From Phytophthora hibernalis (taxonomy: Eukaryota > Oomycota > Peronosporomycetes > Peronosporales > Peronosporaceae): a stretch of 64,000 nucleotides of DNA. Position 1 is the first letter of the stretch. Each line of letters opens with the position of its first letter. The DNA lies in assembly GCA_012656075.1 (NCBI GenBank), contig JAAKBF010000111.1:62001-126000 (forward strand), in the 5' to 3' direction. Below the pieces are notes generated by a model. It saw only the letters and a program-made list of their open reading frames with translations, did not search any database and was not told where the DNA came from. A program made the translations under genes and the position numbers. Positions 10,009-21,423 of the stretch are shown piece after piece.

Positions 10009-11220
10009 GTGTTCGTGGGTAAGTGCGAATGGCCGAATAATGATGATGATAATGGAGTGACAACGACTGAAAACGAAAAGGAGAGAGGTGCAAACCTCGG
10101 TATTGGTGATGTGAGTGGAGATGAACAAATTGAACCAGGTGACGACGAGACCTGGGTCTCGAGTGCAACAGCAGAGGAGAAACCATATCGAGGGCTCGCC
10201 AAGACGGTGAGATTGCTTCCGGGAGAGCGCCTGGGGTGGTGGTCATCTCAGCAGTTCCACCGGAGGGTGACGATGAGAGCTTTGGTCACAGGAGCAGTGA
10301 ACGACACGAGAACGCGGATGCTGCTTGACACCGGAGCAAATGTGAGCGTCATAACTACGAAGATGGCAAAGCGGCTGAAACTACGGGATGATCCAAACCA
10401 CGACCGGCACCTTGAAGTACAAGGAATTAAGAAAGGCAAAATGGCCATAACGCGCTGGACGCTCGTCAAGGTGACATTGGGTTAGGAACGAGTTTACGAG
10501 TTCGAGCTATGGATTATGGACCATAGCGTCGGAGTCGACGTGGTGCTCGGCACGGACTTTATGATACCGGCCGGCATCAGACTTGACTTGTTCCATGCTA
10601 CTGTCAAGCTTCCGACGAGGTTAGGATCCCGCTGATTAAGACCCAGAACATGATCGAAGAAGGTAATCCTGGATAGGGGCATAGTTATGGCGGTCCTACC
10701 GAGGAATTGACGATACTTGGACGAGAATGGGATCAATTCCGACTACGGAGACGAAAACCATCACTGGATACACATACAGTGTGGATTCGACGGACGGACT
10801 ACTTGGTACGAACCATAATGAGGTTTCTTCGAGGCCAACCGGAGCAGGTTCGAATGACGAATATCTCTGATAACTTGGTGTTCTGTCCAGTACACCTGCC
10901 AGTCGTGATGTGGGTTCCACATGGAGATTTGCCTATCGAAGCAGAGTACGTTCGACACAACTCGAGGAAGTAGCAAGAGTGGCAAGTAATTGCTTATGCC
11001 GAATCGCGGGACAAAACGCTGTACGGCAAGGAGGTCGAGTTGTACCAGGAATGGTTGGCGAAGCAACCTCCGGCAGTGGAAAAATTAATAATCCACTGCC
11101 CCGAGGTGTGCAAGGTCAACCGTCGCTTTCCTAGTGGGTCGCGGTCTTGTTGGCAGACAACTGAGTCGCCAAGCCGACCGACGACCGACCGGCCGACATT
11201 CCTGCTGTTGGAGTCACATC
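10009..11220 (+). pseudogene. Protease and start of pol, Gypsy element 1 (truncated)
   Basis: The aspartic protease active site is intact: MLLDTGANVSVITTKMAKRL at about 10318-10377. It is preceded by GERLGWWSSQQFHRR and followed, after a TAG near 10483, by YEFELWIMDHSVGVDVVLG and MTILGREWDQFRLRRRK. The order matches 41108-39516 of the full-length element. No reverse transcriptase follows; coding homology ends near 11220, where a tandem-repeat array begins. A deletion or rearrangement therefore removed the rest of pol and the 3' LTR. Confidence 0.7.
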
Positions 11221-11224
11221 AACG

Positions 11225-12095
11225 ACTACAAGGCCAGCTCGACTGCTGGAGCGGCTTCGACAGCCACGAGGCCACCGCAGAGGCGGTGATCGGCGTCGGC
11301 GTGGATACCAGCGGCGAGCACGTATTGTTGGACGAGTCGTACGTGGTGCTAAACTTTCTGGAGAACGGCAAGAACGATAAATCGCGTGCCGAGGTTCGAT
11401 TTGATCCCTGCGCGACTGCTAAAGTACCACGAGGCCACCGCACAGCGGCGATCGGCGTCAGCATGGACACCAGCGGTGTGCACGTGTTGCATAATGAGTT
11501 GTACGAGGTGACAAAGTTTCTGAAGAACGGCAAGGACGTAAACAACCGTGCCAAAAACCGATTTGAGAGCTGCACGACTGCTGGAGCGGCTTCAACGGCC
11601 ACGAGGCCACTGCCGCGGCGGCAATCGGCGTCGGCATGGCGCCCAGCGGAAATCACGTGCTGCAGGACGAGTTGTATGAGGTGACGAAGTTTCTGAAGAA
11701 TGGCAAGGACGTGAAATAGCGTGCTAAATACCGAGTAGAGAGCTGCGCGACTGATGGAGCAGCTTCGAGGGCCACGAGGCCACTGCCGCGGCGGCAATCG
11801 GCGTCGGCATGGCGTCCAGCGGCAAGCGCGTGTTGCAGGACGAGTTGTACGAGGTGACGATGTTTCTGGAGAACAGCAAGGACGTGAAATAGCGTGTCGA
11901 AGACCGCGATGAGGGCTGCGCGACTGCTGGAGAGGCTTCGACGGCCACGAGGCCACTGCAGCGGTGCCGATCGCAACCATCATGGAGACCAGCGGCACGC
12001 ACGTGATGCAGGACGAGTTGTACAAGGTGACAAACGTTCTGGAGAGCGGCAAGAACGTGACATAGCGTGCCGAAGACGGAGTTTAGACCTGCGCG
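11225..12095 (+). repeat. Tandem array of ~174-bp units (about 5 copies)
   Basis: Unit landmarks (GCGGYRATCGGCGTC...) recur at about 11283, 11442, 11616, 11790 and 11960, giving periods of 159, 174, 174 and about 171. Each unit reads as DTSGxHVLxxELYEVxKFLxNGK in one frame, but the frame is not kept between units and both strands stay open because of high GC. It is either a decayed repeat protein or a satellite. An inverted partner array lies at 13205-14320. Confidence 0.7.
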
Positions 12096-12228
12096 ATTAC
12101 TGGAGTGTAGTATTCGTTAGGTAACAACTTCTCGAATCGTTCGTAGGAGGATGATGTGAAAGGGCGCACTCCATAAATATGTCTTTGTGGACCAAATATC
12201 TTTTGTCTAGTATAAGACTATCAAGGAT

Positions 12229-13110
12229 ATGGCAGACTTCTCGCATGATGAGGACCGGTTGCTGTATCGGCTTGCAAAATCTCAGGTCGACGCTGGACAC
12301 AAGATTTCCTGGCATAAGGTGTGGCTGGGCATGCCTTTCTGTGGGAAGACCCAACGGCAGCTTCGGATCCGGATTAAGACATTGAAGCGTACATACGGCA
12401 CGAGCCTGGATCATTTTCCAGCACGTTTTCACACGAACCAAAGCACCCCGAGACAGCATCGTGTCTAAGCAACTACCCCCAGACCGTTGATAATGTCCAA
12501 GACGTGATGGCCATGATATTCTCCTCGGTATTACCCCACCCAGTTCAATCGCCAGACTGTCATGCTGGAGAAATTTCTACTGCCGGTGTATCGGCCGTGC
12601 TTGCTGCAATTCCACCCCTTTCTAGTACGGACATTTTCGTCGACATTGGCTCTGGTATCGGCAACGTTGTTGCACAGGTTGCGATGGAAACGAGCGTGAA
12701 GATATGTTTAGGAGTCGAGTTTCAAGCCAACTTGGCGGAGATGTCGGAGAAATTGATTTGCGAGGAAGTCTCGAATTATCCAAGCTTGAACAAGGTTTTA
12801 ATTTTCAAGGATGATATTAGAAACCTGAGCGCGGCAACCAACACCAGCATCCAGCGAACTTCTGTTCTCTTCGCCAACAATATCGTGTTTGATCCTACAA
12901 GTTGCGCTGCTCTTGAAGACATTGCAGCAGAATTACCGCGCTTGAAACACGTGATAGTTATGGAAAGTATCTGTCCCCGCCATCGCAACGGATGTCAACG
13001 CGTGTTTGTTCACGGTGGCAACTTGTGCAAACCATTCCGGTTTCAGTATCATGGTCCGCAAAGTCTCACACTGCTTATCTTTACTCCCCAATTCATTTCT
13101 AGTCATTACC
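12229..13110 (+). pseudogene. SANT/Myb-like plus DOT1-like methyltransferase gene remnant
   Basis: The first part (12229-12468) reads FSHDEDRLLYRLAKSQVDAG and, further on, LRIRIKTLKRTYG, a SANT/Myb-like helical pattern with conserved Trp and acidic residues. After a frameshift near 12420 the frame resumes at about 12470. From about 12640 it shows a DOT1-type S-adenosylmethionine site, FVDIGSGIGNVVAQVA, then GVEFQANLAEMSEKLI, TSVLFANNIVFDP and a C-terminal CPRHRNGCQRVFVHGGNLC. DOT1 enzymes methylate histone H3 Lys79. Oomycetes have many divergent DOT1-like genes, and this combination with a SANT-like region suggests a chromatin role. The tail after about 13090 looks non-coding. One frameshift is certain; the 5' start is approximate. 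Confidence 0.65.
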
Positions 13111-13204
13111 CCCACAATATACATTCAACAACCTTACTCAGTCAATTCCACCTACCGCACCAAATACCCACCGCTACATCGGCGATCTTCAGGACATTCG
13201 GAAC

Positions 13205-14320
13205 CATTTAACTCGTCCTGCAACATGTGCTTGCCACTGGGCGCCATGCCGACCCCGATTGGCCCAGCTGCGGAGGCTTCGTGGCCGCCAAGGCCGCTCC
13301 GGCAGTCGGGCTGGTCTCGGTCTTCAGCACGCTATGTACCGTCCTTGCCTTTCTAGAAACTACGTCACCATATACAACTCGTCATAAATCACGTGATTTC
13401 CGCTGGTCTCCATGCTGACGCCGTTCGTCACCACTGCGGTGGCCTCGTGGCCCTCGAAGCCGCTCCAACAGTCGCGGAGCTCTCAACTAGGTATTCGGGT
13501 CCCTATGTCACGTCCTTGACGCTCTCCAAAACTTTGTCACCTCGTACAACTCGTCCTACAACACACGCTTGCCGCTGGACGCCATGCCGACGCCGATTGC
13601 CGCCGCGGCGGTGGCCTCGTGGCCGTTGAAGCCGCTCCAGCAGTCGTGCAGTTCTCAAATTGGTCTTTGGCACGGTTGTTTACGTCCTTGCCGTTCTTCA
13701 GAAACTTTGTCACCTCGTACAACTCGTTCTGCAACACGTGCACACCGCTGGTGTCCATGCTGACGCCGATCGCCGCTGTGCGGTGGCCTCGTGGTACTTT
13801 AGCAGTCGCGCAGGGATTAAATCGAACCTCGGCACGCGATTTATCGTTCTTGCCGTTCTCCAGAAAGTTTAGCACCACGTACGACTCGTCCAACAATACG
13901 TGCTCGCCGCTGGTATCCACGCCGACGCCGATCACCGCCTCTGCGGTGGCCTCGTGGCTGTCGAAGCCGCTCCAGCAGTCGCGCAGCTCTCAATCGGTCT
14001 TCGGCACGCTTTTTCTCGTTCTCCCGAAACTCGTCACCTCGTACAACTCGTCCTGCAACACGTACTTGCCGCTGGTCTCAATGTCGAAGCCGATCAGCGC
14101 CGCTGCGGTGGCCTCGTGGTCGACGAAGCCGCACCATCAGTCGCACCGCTCTCAACTTGGCCTTCAAGACCCTATGTCACGTTCTTGCCTCTGTTCAGGG
14201 GTTCTGCATCGTGTACGACTTGTCCTCCAGGACGTGTTCGCCGCTGGCGCCATTCCGACGTCGAACAGCGTCGTGGTGGCGGTCGTCAAAGCCGCCCCAG
14301 CAGTCACGCTGGCCTAAATA
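13205..14320 (-). repeat. Inverted tandem array of the ~174-bp unit (about 6 copies)
   Basis: The units are the same family as 11225-12095 but oppositely oriented (GAGTTGTACGAGGTGAC-type blocks appear as their reverse complement, GTCACCTCGTACAACTC). The block 13537-13935 read on the minus strand is nearly identical to 11281-11680 read on the plus strand, so the two arrays form a large imperfect inverted repeat around the SANT/DOT1 remnant. Confidence 0.7.
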
Positions 14321-14990
14321 TGATCCTCGGCGATGCTATGCGGCTTGTTGCCGCTCTTCGGTACAACTATGTGGCTTTGTGACAAAGGCGCCCCCGTAGC
14401 GGTGACAGAAACCCGCCGAACTTCGGTCTTCTATGCTGGGTTTCTTTACTTCGGGCACCTCATCACCTCGGCGTGGTAGGCATGCACTTAGTTGTAATTG
14501 GTCGCTAAACAGAAGAACACATAGGCTCAGTAATATAACACTTGCCACGTTTGTGGTGCTCTTACTAAGTAGTAGTTTCCTCTCTGCGCGCAAATTGTTG
14601 CCCAGGTTTCTCAATCTGTCGGTCGCACGGTTTCGGTGCACTCAAATTGTAGTTGATCTTGTACAGCAGATACCAAGTGGTGCGCGATGACACCACCACA
14701 ACCTGGGGCTCTAGCACATGTGGACCGTGCGCAAGCCGTCCCCGTGGACGAGAACTGAACAACGTCGCCCTACAGACCGGCCAGTGCATCGTGTAGTCTG
14801 TATCCAGCCAAGTGATTCGCAGGAGCAGATACAAGTAGTCAAGTCTCGGATGGGTGCAAAGTCATACAGACCAGAGCATGTTCGGTCTCGATCTTTGCGG
14901 CATACATTGCCAAAGATATTCGCTCCACATCCGATTCTTCGTTTTGTGGTGCTTTTGGTTGCTTCTTGCATAGCCAGACTTTTCACGGGA
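14321..14990. other. No gene assigned
   Basis: Open frames on the plus strand (from 14718) run into the PiggyBac gene, but their first part has no coding features. A PiggyBac terminal repeat or TTAA target site could not be identified. Confidence 0.4.
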
Positions 14991-14993
14991 CAA

Positions 14994-17900
14994 TGTCGAG
15001 TTCGACCACGAAGCAGACTCATCGTCAAAGATAGCAACAGTGGTGATGTTCAATCAAAACGACGGAGAACAACACGTGGATCAGCAACAAATGTGAAGCC
15101 ACCGATAGGTACGAGTGACAGCTGCATTTCCCTGCCTAGGGCTGCTGACATTTTGAAATCCTGTACAGCGTACGATCGAGAAGAATTCAAGTGTGCTTGG
15201 CGACTTCTTCGTCGCGAAAAATGGTTTTCAAGGCCACCGCGTGGGTTACTGAGTGATCAGTACCGCTATGTGCCGCCTGGTGGTGATCCAGACGGAGTAG
15301 CAGGCGTCGACTACTTTTTGGGTGAGCAGGCACTGGTTGAGGGATACAACAAGAGTTTTGGTGCCGTCAGCCAAACAAGCGATATTGTCGAGATGGATGT
15401 CGAAGCAGGAGAGGCAGGGGCAGTTACGATGAATGTGGATAGTGGTGAAGATGCTGCAATAGAGGACTGTGTATCGCCGGAGAAAGATGGACCTGGTGAA
15501 ATTACAAGGTGTGCTGTTTGCTCCTTGGAATGTTCGAAAGACAGAACATGCATGAGCTGCAACAAATTCATGTACCATTTCTGCTCCCACGAGGTGTGCA
15601 TCGCTATGAAAGTTTACGACGCGGAAGGGAACCGTATCGAGGATTTTGGTGACAGTTGTTATTGCAGTAGGAAGTGTTTTGTCAATGCTATTTCTGCTTT
15701 CGATGAGCCGCGCTCCACACAAAGTTTTGCGGTGTCAGACTCCAACGTAACATGCGGCGAACCGGATAATGTACCAGCAAATCGAGTGTCTGCAAAGAGA
15801 ACGACGGCAAGTGAACCGAAGAAGCGGGCAAGTGCAGCAGCAAAGAAAGCAGCATCGACTTCGAGTGGCAGGCCAAAGAAAGCTCGCACACCTGGCTCAA
15901 CGGCAAAGCAGACCAAAACCGCTAAGGCGACACCCAAGAAACAGAGTAAACTGGCCGCTATAAAAGCTGAAATGCTCCTTAGAGCTCGAGAATCGGCAGC
16001 CAAGTTTATTGATGCTAATGTTGCCTTTTGCCAGCTCAAGAAGATTGGATGCCGAAAAGGTTATATCCTGGCGTTGGCGCGGCATATCTGATTGAGTGAT
16101 GACACGCTACCACATTGACAGTGTGGCAAGAGCTGACAAAATCAGCGTTCCTGTCGCAAAATTCCAAATTCAATGGACGAACACGTCGTTTCAAACCAAG
16201 GACCACGTCCACAACATCTTAGAAGAGGCCAAGTTCGTGGAATTCGGCAATTTGTGCAGCTACAGAAGAATAAACCACAGTTTGCGGAGACCTGGATGTC
16301 GCTTTGCAATATGGTCCCGCAACTGTCGAACATACCTGCTCTGACTGACGACTTCGAAGAAATCGATGAGCACGGATACAAGGAGTGGTCCAATTTCCGT
16401 GGGCAGAAAGAGTTTCAAATCGCTATGAGCCCAGCTGAAGTTGAAGCGATTGAATCGATGCACTTTGACCCCGACGAATTAATTGGACAGCCTCCTGGAC
16501 TCTTTGTGCACCCTGATGGGTCTGTGCTAACGAAAGTGAAAGACGAGAGCCGGCATCTTTTGAAGACTCGGCAACTTCCAGCTTTTTCGCTTTTATTCCA
16601 CTAGCGTTTTGGAGTCAAGTTGTAGTTTTCACAAACGAGTATGCCGCTGGCGGGGGCAACCCATCGCCAAAGGATGTCGTCTTGGACGAGATGATGGCGT
16701 TTTTGGGGATCTTGTGGTAAATGACACTGTTTGACAAGGGCGAAATGCTGAACTACTGGAGGGACAACGAGGAGGCATCTATTTTCCCGGGTGCGAGCTC
16801 TGCCAGTCTGGATGCATTTATGAGCTGGAACAGGTTCATCTACATTCGGAAGAATTTGAGCTTCCGCTCTCGTGTCACCGTCGCCGATATTGAAAAGACC
16901 CGCTGCGCGAATTCGGCCGCTAATTAATATACTCAAGTCGCGATGTCGTCGGTATGTAGCTGTTGGTCGCAACGTTGCTGTTGATGAAGCAAGCATCGCG
17001 TGTCGCTCCCAGTATGCTCGGTATGTGATTGTGTACAACCCGAGAAAACCAACGGGTAAGTACCATTTCAAACTGTACGTATGCTGCTGCTCGACATCGT
17101 TCTCAGCTTCAAGTTACATTGCTCTAGCGTAATGGAAGACCGATTGAGTGGAGTCGTTCCAGATACAGAGATTGCACAGCTTGCAGAGCTCACCAAGGAG
17201 TCATCAGAGATCAGATCGCATGTAATCGAGGTCACATCGCTACTAAAAGGATCCCGGCGAATTGTCAACACCGACAATTTTTATACGTCTTGCTTGCCTT
17301 TGGAAAGCCTCCGTTCGATAGGATTGTACGGCCGAGGAACGGTTCGAACGGCAAGCAAGCATTTTCCGCACTTCACAATGATCAAGCCCGGAGACTCCAA
17401 GCCGAGAGGTTACATGAAGCAGGGCGTATGCTTAGAGCAGCATATTGTAGCTGCTAGCTGGGTGGATGGCTCCATTGTGAATGTCGTCTCTAACGCTGAC
17501 GCATCCACTTCGTCCACAGTATATCGTCGTATTAGCCAAAACAAGGTCGCGTTCGAAGCCCCAACATGCATCGGCGAATACAACTCCACCATGCAAGGGG
17601 TCGACAGACACGACCAACTTCACGGGCGATTCTCGTTAGCCAATGGACACTCTTTCCAGAAGTAGCACAAGAAGTTGGCCCTAGCAATGGTTGATATTGC
17701 CAGGTGCAATGCGTACGTCTGTCACGAACTCGTACGTGGTAGAGCGCCTAGTGAATTTCCTGATCCGCACCATGCCACTGGAGATTGCTCTAAGTCAAAA
17801 GGCCGCGACAACCATAGAGAGTTTGTAATTTCACTCGTCCGAGAATTGCTTCACGGTGACTGGAAGAAGTGCATCATTGAAAATGAGAATGGCATGTTGT

Positions 17901-18343
17901 ACGCAAATGACACAAGTCCAATGACTGTTACCGCAGAAGAACCGGCAACCGTCCAAGTAGCACTTGTTGACCAACCGCAGGCGTGTGTGGCAAGAGAGTC
18001 TTGGGTAGTGCTGAAATAAAGAAGTCGTTCAATGCGGAAATTCACTGTGTGCAAATTCGAAGGCAGAGATGCAACCGAGAAGACAGATTTCTGTGAAACA
18101 CACCGGGTTGCATTGTGCAAACGTACATATCCAGCCGATCCTTCGAAGCCGCACCTGTGTCAGCAAGAAGGCTGGACATGCTGGCAAAAGTATCACTCAT
18201 TCTACTTCCCGAAGCAAGTCTACACAGCCGACGGAAACTTACGAAGAGCGTCCTCAATATATAAAGCACAATCGGATGCTTTGAAGGAGCGTAAAAGTCG
18301 TCGCAGCACAACTAACACCGACGTAGACACATCTGCGAGCTAA
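14994..18343 (+). pseudogene. PiggyBac-like transposase (broken)
   Basis: The N-terminal part (about 15040-16088) has YRYVPPGGDPDGVAGVDYF, a Cys/His cluster (CAVCSLECSKDRTCMSCNKF) and a Lys/Ala-rich segment. The core follows in shifting frames: FMSWNRFIYIRKNLSFRSR; the first Asp in VGRNVAVDEASIACRS (about 16970-17015); KPTGKYHFKLYVCC; the second Asp in VNTDNFYTSCLPLESL (about 17265); the third in STMQGVDRHDQLHG (about 17590-17625). The C-terminus (17669-18343) ends in a Cys-rich module (CKFEGRDATEKTDFCETH ... CQQEGWTCWQKYHSFYF). All three catalytic Asp are present, but stops and frameshifts lie near 16088, 16602, 16720, 16930 and 17664. The family cuts and pastes at TTAA. The true start is uncertain; 14994 is an ATG that needs a frameshift to join. 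Confidence 0.75.
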
Positions 18344-18424
18344 TGCGCACTGTCGACGAGGCTAGCAAACTCTGAATCCACTTGGTTTGCTTTCAGATCA
18401 ATCCCAACCTTTATTACGTCTTTA

Positions 18425-19002
18425 TCACACAGCCGAACCGTGCCACCATCCTAGCAGCCGCCACGGCCACTATGTATTCTCCCTCTCGAGCTGCTCGAGG
18501 CGCTCGGCCACGCCCAGGACGTCCTCGCTGTTGTAGTAGACTTCTTCGTCCTACACGTCGCCACCACCCTTGGGTTGCACGATCTAGTGAAGAAGCTGAA
18601 CCGCAGCTTCTATTATAGTTGTCCACGAGGCAGCTGGAGCGTTTCTCGAGGTGGAGCAGCTCGTCATCACGCACGGTATCGGCCCTGTGGACGAGCTGCT
18701 TCTCGAGCTCCTCCGTCTTCCCTGCAGATGGGCGCCGAGCGCCACCAGAGCGCCAGGTACTTACACAGCACGCCGCGGCGTTGCTGGCCCTCGAGCGGCT
18801 GGATGATTTGCCTCTGGTTCTCGCGGATACGCACGGCGCGGCGATTCGCTCGGTCCGGCATCGTCTGCAGTTGCACCAGCTCTGGATACGGCTCGGCGGC
18901 TACATTGGCTTCAGAAGAGAAGATGTCCGTGCTCTTGATGCTCGATAGGCAGGTCACCTCGTTGTTCACCTCCTCGAAGCGGCGGTAGAGTCTGCGGTCC
19001 AC
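18425..19002 (-). pseudogene. Coiled-coil protein gene remnant with one intron
   Basis: Exon 1 (19002 to about 18768) reads RRFEEVNNEVTCLSSIKSTD, then IRENQRQIIQPLEGQQRRGV. A clean intron follows (donor GTAAGT, acceptor CTGCAG). Exon 2 continues KTEELEKQLVHRADTVRDDE and LLHLEKR. After a frameshift and one TAG the frame ends with YYNSEDVLGVAERLEQLEREN. Charged heptads suggest coiled coils. No ATG precedes exon 1 in frame, so the 5' end is missing. The product is not recognised; the last segment near 18490 ends just before an AATAAA-like site on the minus strand. It is probably a decayed host gene. Confidence 0.5.
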
Positions 19003-19461
19003 GGCTTAGCGGTCCACGGCGAGTCTTTACGTAGGACGCCACCATGTTCTCCACGGTACTACTGGTAATGCAATTTTCCTAGTGAAGAGCTCCACGGTAC
19101 TCGTCTTACTGGGATTTTCCATGTGTCAGCTCCGCTGGCTGGCGATTTTGGACGAATGACATCGCTGCAGCAAAATAATACCTCATGTATCTTGGAAGGA
19201 AAATGCCCGAAAACCTCCTATCCCCAATATAATTTTGGCGTTAACCTGTGAGACGGGATAATTCTCAAGGGTACATTATGTATCTTTTTGCCGCGTTTGA
19301 CTTGACATTTGTATGCTGAGGCTAAATATAGACTTGTATGGGTATAACGATAGGGTTAAACCCTGGGGACCCCACCAATAAAATTGGTTAGGCTGTTCAG
19401 CCAGCTAAAACGGTCCTCCCAGTATAATCTATTCTCTAAAGTATCATTTATTCGGAACGCC
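19003..19461. other. No gene recognised
   Basis: Contains two partially repeated blocks (CTCCACGGTACT at about 19051 and 19090) and otherwise unremarkable AT-rich sequence up to the edge of the long palindrome. Confidence 0.4.
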
Positions 19462-21295
19462 CGATGATAAAGATAAAACAAGTGATGAGCGTGGCAACCA
19501 CTGTGCCAGACGCTATCACTACTAGTGCGCCGTGACGCCCATGATCCGCCCCACTTTAAATGAAGTTCCCAAACGCTCGACTCAAGCCAACGCCTCTGGG
19601 TCGTGGGTTTGAGGTCGTACCAGGCACGACTCGCTGTCCTATGCATGTCAGACCGTCGAAGTCCTGAGAAACAGCTGAATTGAGAAAGAGAGCGTTGACT
19701 TGTGCCAGCCAATACTTGCAGTGTTAGTGAGTTGGTTGTAGAAAGCTTGAGGATTCACAGGTCATCTCGAAGCTGCCAACTGCGCTTGGCCGGAGCGCTG
19801 GGCGTCAGCGCGTCTCTGGCTGCAGCTGTGGTGCGCATGCTGCGCCGATGCGGTGTGGATGAGGGCTGCCGCGCCGAGGCGCTGACAAAGTGCTTGTGAG
19901 CTTCCGTCAGCGGTGAGTGCGCTTGAACCCGTGGTGCGCAGAGCCGCCGGCCGCTGGCAGCAGCGGGAGAGGGTGGCTGCAAGCGCGAGCCCAGGTGGGC
20001 ATCAAAGCCCAGGCGTGGTGGCGTACGGTTGCGAAATACATGCGGTAGGGTTTGAAGGCAAAATGCAGAATGAGCTGACCAGTTGCATCAAACAGGCTGA
20101 AGTCGCCGACAGTTGATATCGGTTTGGCAGGGGCCGAAGATGAAATGTGACCGTAAAGTCGCGCGCGTCACGCGATTTTATTGCAGTCGCCGTAAAAATC
20201 ACGCGTAAAAAAAGTCACGCGTTTTTATTGCAGCCGCCGTAAAAATCGCGTGACGCGCGCGACTTTACAGTCACATTTCATCTTCGATGCCCCTGCCGAA
20301 ACCGATATCAACTGTCGGCGACTTCAACCTGTTTGATGCAACTGGTCAGCTCATTCTGCATTTTGCCTTCAAGCAAACACCCTACCGCATGTATTTCGCA
20401 ACCGCGACGTACGACACCCACGTCTCGGGCTTTGATGCCGCACTACTGGAGCTCGCGCGCAGCCGCCGCACCATCTACGAGCACTCGCGCATGTCCGGCG
20501 AGAACCGCACGGCGCACCGCATGCTACCCGTGGACAGCCACGAGAGTTCCAGCTACGCACTCGAGGCCTTGTACGCGCGCAACCTGGCCAAACATTTGGG
20601 CAAGAACCCTCCGGCGTTCAACAAGCGCGCTCACAGCACACCGCTGTCCCGCCAGGAGCTTGTGGCGCAGCCCGCGCTCCATCTACGACCGCACGCGCAT
20701 CTCGGGCGAGAACCGGAGCGCGCACCGCGTGCTGCCCACGAACAGCCAGGCCGAGAGGACTGACCGCTGCTCGGACGCCACGGACGCGTCCTACGCCAAC
20801 GCCATGGCCAACTACTACGTAACCAAGAGCGCGAGTCGCTTGTGATCGCAGCTTCAGGGATGACACCAAGGACAGAGGAGCACTCCTTCCAGAATCACTA
20901 AAGCCCCGGAACGTATTTAATCGCTGCAGGGCGAGAGCAGAAACACAACGAACAAATGTAACCTTTTGAAACTTACTGCAAGTGGTAATGCAACGGGCTT
21001 TGGCTGGACAAGTCAACGCTCGTGTAGCAATTTATGGCAATTAATAGTGCTGTTAACTGCAAAGGAAATTCTCCAGGACGTTCGACGGTGCTGACATAGG
21101 ACTTGTGGACGGTCGAAGTCTTATCCTGCTACCGGTACGACTCAAACCCACGACCCAGAGGCGTTGGCTTCTGAGTCGAGCGTTTGGGAACTTCATTTAA
21201 AGTGGGGGCGGATCATGGGCGTCACGGCGCACTAGTAGTGATAGCGTCTGGCACAGTGGTTGCCACGCTCATCACTTGTTTTATCTTTATCATCG
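19462..21295. repeat. Long inverted repeat (imperfect palindrome, 1.8 kb)
   Basis: The outer ~230 bp of each side match in inverted orientation (19462-19690 and about 21065-21295; for example ACAAGTGATGAGCGTGGCAA against its complement). The inner ~170 bp match almost perfectly around a centre near 20215 (20030-20200 and 20225-20405). Blocks in between also correspond, with deletions on the left. The whole therefore reads as two head-to-head copies of a ~1-kb unit. The right arm keeps a longer gene fragment. No clear target duplication was found. It could be a fold-back element or a host duplication. Confidence 0.75.
20287..20845 (+). pseudogene. Fragment of a gene with SGENR-x-AHR repeats
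   Basis: ATG at 20287; the frame reads PKPISTVGDFNLFDATGQLI, then FATATYDTHVSGFDAALLEL. Two related motifs follow: TIYEHSRMSGENRTAHRMLP and, after a frameshift near 20660, SIYDRTRISGENRSAHRVLP. The frame ends ATDASYANAMANYYVTKSASRL with TGA at 20843-20845. The repeated pattern IY-x3-R-x-SGENR-x-AHR-x-LP is conspicuous, but I do not recognise the family. High GC and codon-like periodicity suggest a cellular gene. The fragment lies in the right arm of the palindrome; the left arm holds a deleted mirror copy of its 5' half. Confidence 0.5.
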
Positions 21296-21423
21296 CCTAG
21301 GCCAACACAATCAGGGATTGACAGTCGAACGGAGAGAGAACAGTAGCGCGCTCGCAGGTGCGAGGTCTCTCAGCCAGCAAAACAATTCGAATGAGCGGAT
21401 GAAAAGGCTGCAAGTCAAATCCT

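Noticed and set aside
11219..12052. 277-residue minus-strand frame in the tandem array
   Set aside because: The GC-rich 174-bp units leave both strands open; the frame is low-complexity Ser/Arg/Pro and does not continue in flanks.
11225..14320. Possible CRISPR array
   Set aside because: Repeats are directly adjacent 174-bp units without spacers, and all other evidence is eukaryotic.
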